Below are positions 63,536-64,000 of a stretch of DNA of 64,000 bases, piece by piece. The notes beneath the pieces were generated by a model. The model worked only from the letters and a program-made list of their open reading frames with translations, searched no databases and was not told the origin of the DNA. The DNA is taken from the NCBI GenBank assembly GCA_028288595.1, contig JAQBNK010000152.1, positions 1 through 64,000 on the forward strand, in the 5' to 3' direction. Position numbers and translations under genes: made by a program. Source of the stretch: Chitinophagaceae bacterium. Lineage in GTDB: Bacteria; Bacteroidota; Bacteroidia; Chitinophagales; Chitinophagaceae. Numbering within the stretch: the stretch's first letter is position 1; every line of letters begins with the position of its first letter.

Positions 63536-63949
63536 TTAAATTTCAGTCCCGGCGAGCTTCAGGATAATATTAAATTCTTCATCCGTTACGGGCTGAACGG
63601 ATAAGCGTGATAATTTTATCAGCGCCATATTCTGCAGGCGTTTATCAGTTTTGATCTGTGCCAGTGATACCGGCTTTTTTAATTTTTTTACTGGTTTAAC
63701 ATCTACCGCCAGCCAGTTGGTATCCTCTGTCGTTGGATCCTGGTAAGCTTCTTTTGCTACTTTGGCAATGCCTACGATTTCCATCCCTTCATTGCTATGA
63801 TAAAAGAATAACAGGTCGCCTTTTTTCATCGACCTCAAATTATTCCTGGCGGCATAATTTCGCACGCCATCCCAGGTAGTTTGCTTGTCAGCAACAAACT
63901 GATCCCAGCTATATTTTATTGGTTCGGATTTGATTAGCCAGAAAGACAT
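63536..63949 (-). CDS. EVE-domain protein
   Basis: A 137-residue protein that is one EVE domain from end to end: MSFWLIKSEPIKYSWDQF, WDGVRNYAARNNLRSMKKGD, LFFYHSN..IVGIAKV and the closing LSVQPVTDEEFNIILKLAG. EVE folds are PUA/YTH-like and bind modified bases; in bacteria they occur in restriction or RNA-linked contexts, and also as housekeeping proteins like this one. Ligand unknown. A heptamer array begins 4 nt upstream of its start codon. Confidence 0.93.
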   Translation of the reverse strand: MSFWLIKSEPIKYSWDQFVADKQTTWDGVRNYAARNNLRSMKKGDLLFFYHSNEGMEIVGIAKVAKEAYQDPTTEDTNWLAVDVKPVKKLKKPVSLAQIKTDKRLQNMALIKLSRLSVQPVTDEEFNIILKLAGTEI

Positions 63950-63952
63950 AAA

Positions 63953-64000
63953 GAGTAAGGTTTATGGATTAGTGTTTAGAATTCGGAATTAAGTATTCAG
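63953..64000. repeat. heptamer word array I, running off the window
   Basis: Seven consecutive 7-nt units of type RWKTARG/RTTNRGW fill 63953-64000. The first part shares AAAGAGTAAGG with array G; the last part, TTCGGAATTAAGTATTCAG, matches the flank of array E in 17 of 19 bases. It lies just upstream of the EVE gene. Confidence 0.7.

Overview
The window reads as chromosomal DNA of a Bacteroidota member, most likely a Chitinophagaceae-type soil or freshwater bacterium. The sequence is AT-rich. Perfect or near-perfect Bacteroidota -7 promoter boxes (TANNTTTG) precede several genes, while Shine-Dalgarno sequences are mostly absent. Family content agrees: a PorW/SprE-type secretion lipoprotein, a 'putative porin', Bacteroidota-style ECF sigma operons, AtpZ/AtpI-type proteins, and many lipoproteins and signal peptides ending in Gln. 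The species cannot be named from the sequence alone. I see no prophage, insertion sequence, CRISPR array or rRNA operon; this is a compact core-type region.

Layout. 1-4 kb: a LigD-type repair protein cut by the window edge, a small secreted protein and a TetA-like MFS exporter. 4-9 kb: thioredoxin-like protein, amidase-like lipoprotein, nitrilase, Sel1-repeat protein and GH30 glycosidase. 9-14 kb: a transmembrane Ser/Thr kinase with a partner lipoprotein, then ClpB. 14-17 kb: serine hydrolase, a channel-like two-helix protein and QueG. 16.8-20.5 kb: a reverse-strand ECF sigma operon (sigma, an anti-sigma-like protein fused to a predicted outer-membrane barrel, an LVIVD lipoprotein and an outer-membrane protein). 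20.6-26 kb: BioA, SRPBCC protein, ABC-2 permease, a Xre-RES toxin-antitoxin pair with a visible operator, and SppA. 26-32.8 kb: a forward run of folK, deoxynucleoside kinase, MFS, phoH, lipoprotein, fluoride channel, pyrophosphatase, TauE, DUF1634 and a 50-residue membrane protein. 33-38 kb: NlpC/P60 peptidase, a second ECF sigma pair and an M61 peptidase. 38.3 kb: tRNA-Leu(CAG). 38.5-44 kb: LuxE-like enzyme, a UbiA-like protein, M42 peptidase, and a glutamine-amidotransferase / ATP-grasp pair. 44-51 kb: porin, purine nucleoside phosphorylase, amidohydrolase and SucC. 51-58.5 kb: SprT-like protein, AtpI/AtpZ-like genes, PorW/SprE and PBP1A. 58.5-64 kb: phosphodiesterase, LTA-synthase-like sulfatase, rhodanese, flavin reductase and an EVE-domain protein.

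The most unusual signal is not a protein. Nine intergenic junctions carry short degenerate arrays with a strict 7-nt (seven loci) or 8-nt (two loci) period. Each locus uses its own 'word', several are arranged as inverted repeats, and some run into stop codons. Pairs of distant loci share the same word, which points to a dispersed family. Other points for follow-up are a LigD whose adenylyltransferase domain has lost its catalytic residues while the phosphoesterase and visible polymerase motifs are intact, twin palindromes around the promoter of the Xre-RES pair, a polypeptide predicted to span both membranes in the sigma operon, and a glutamine-amidotransferase plus ATP-grasp pair of unknown product.
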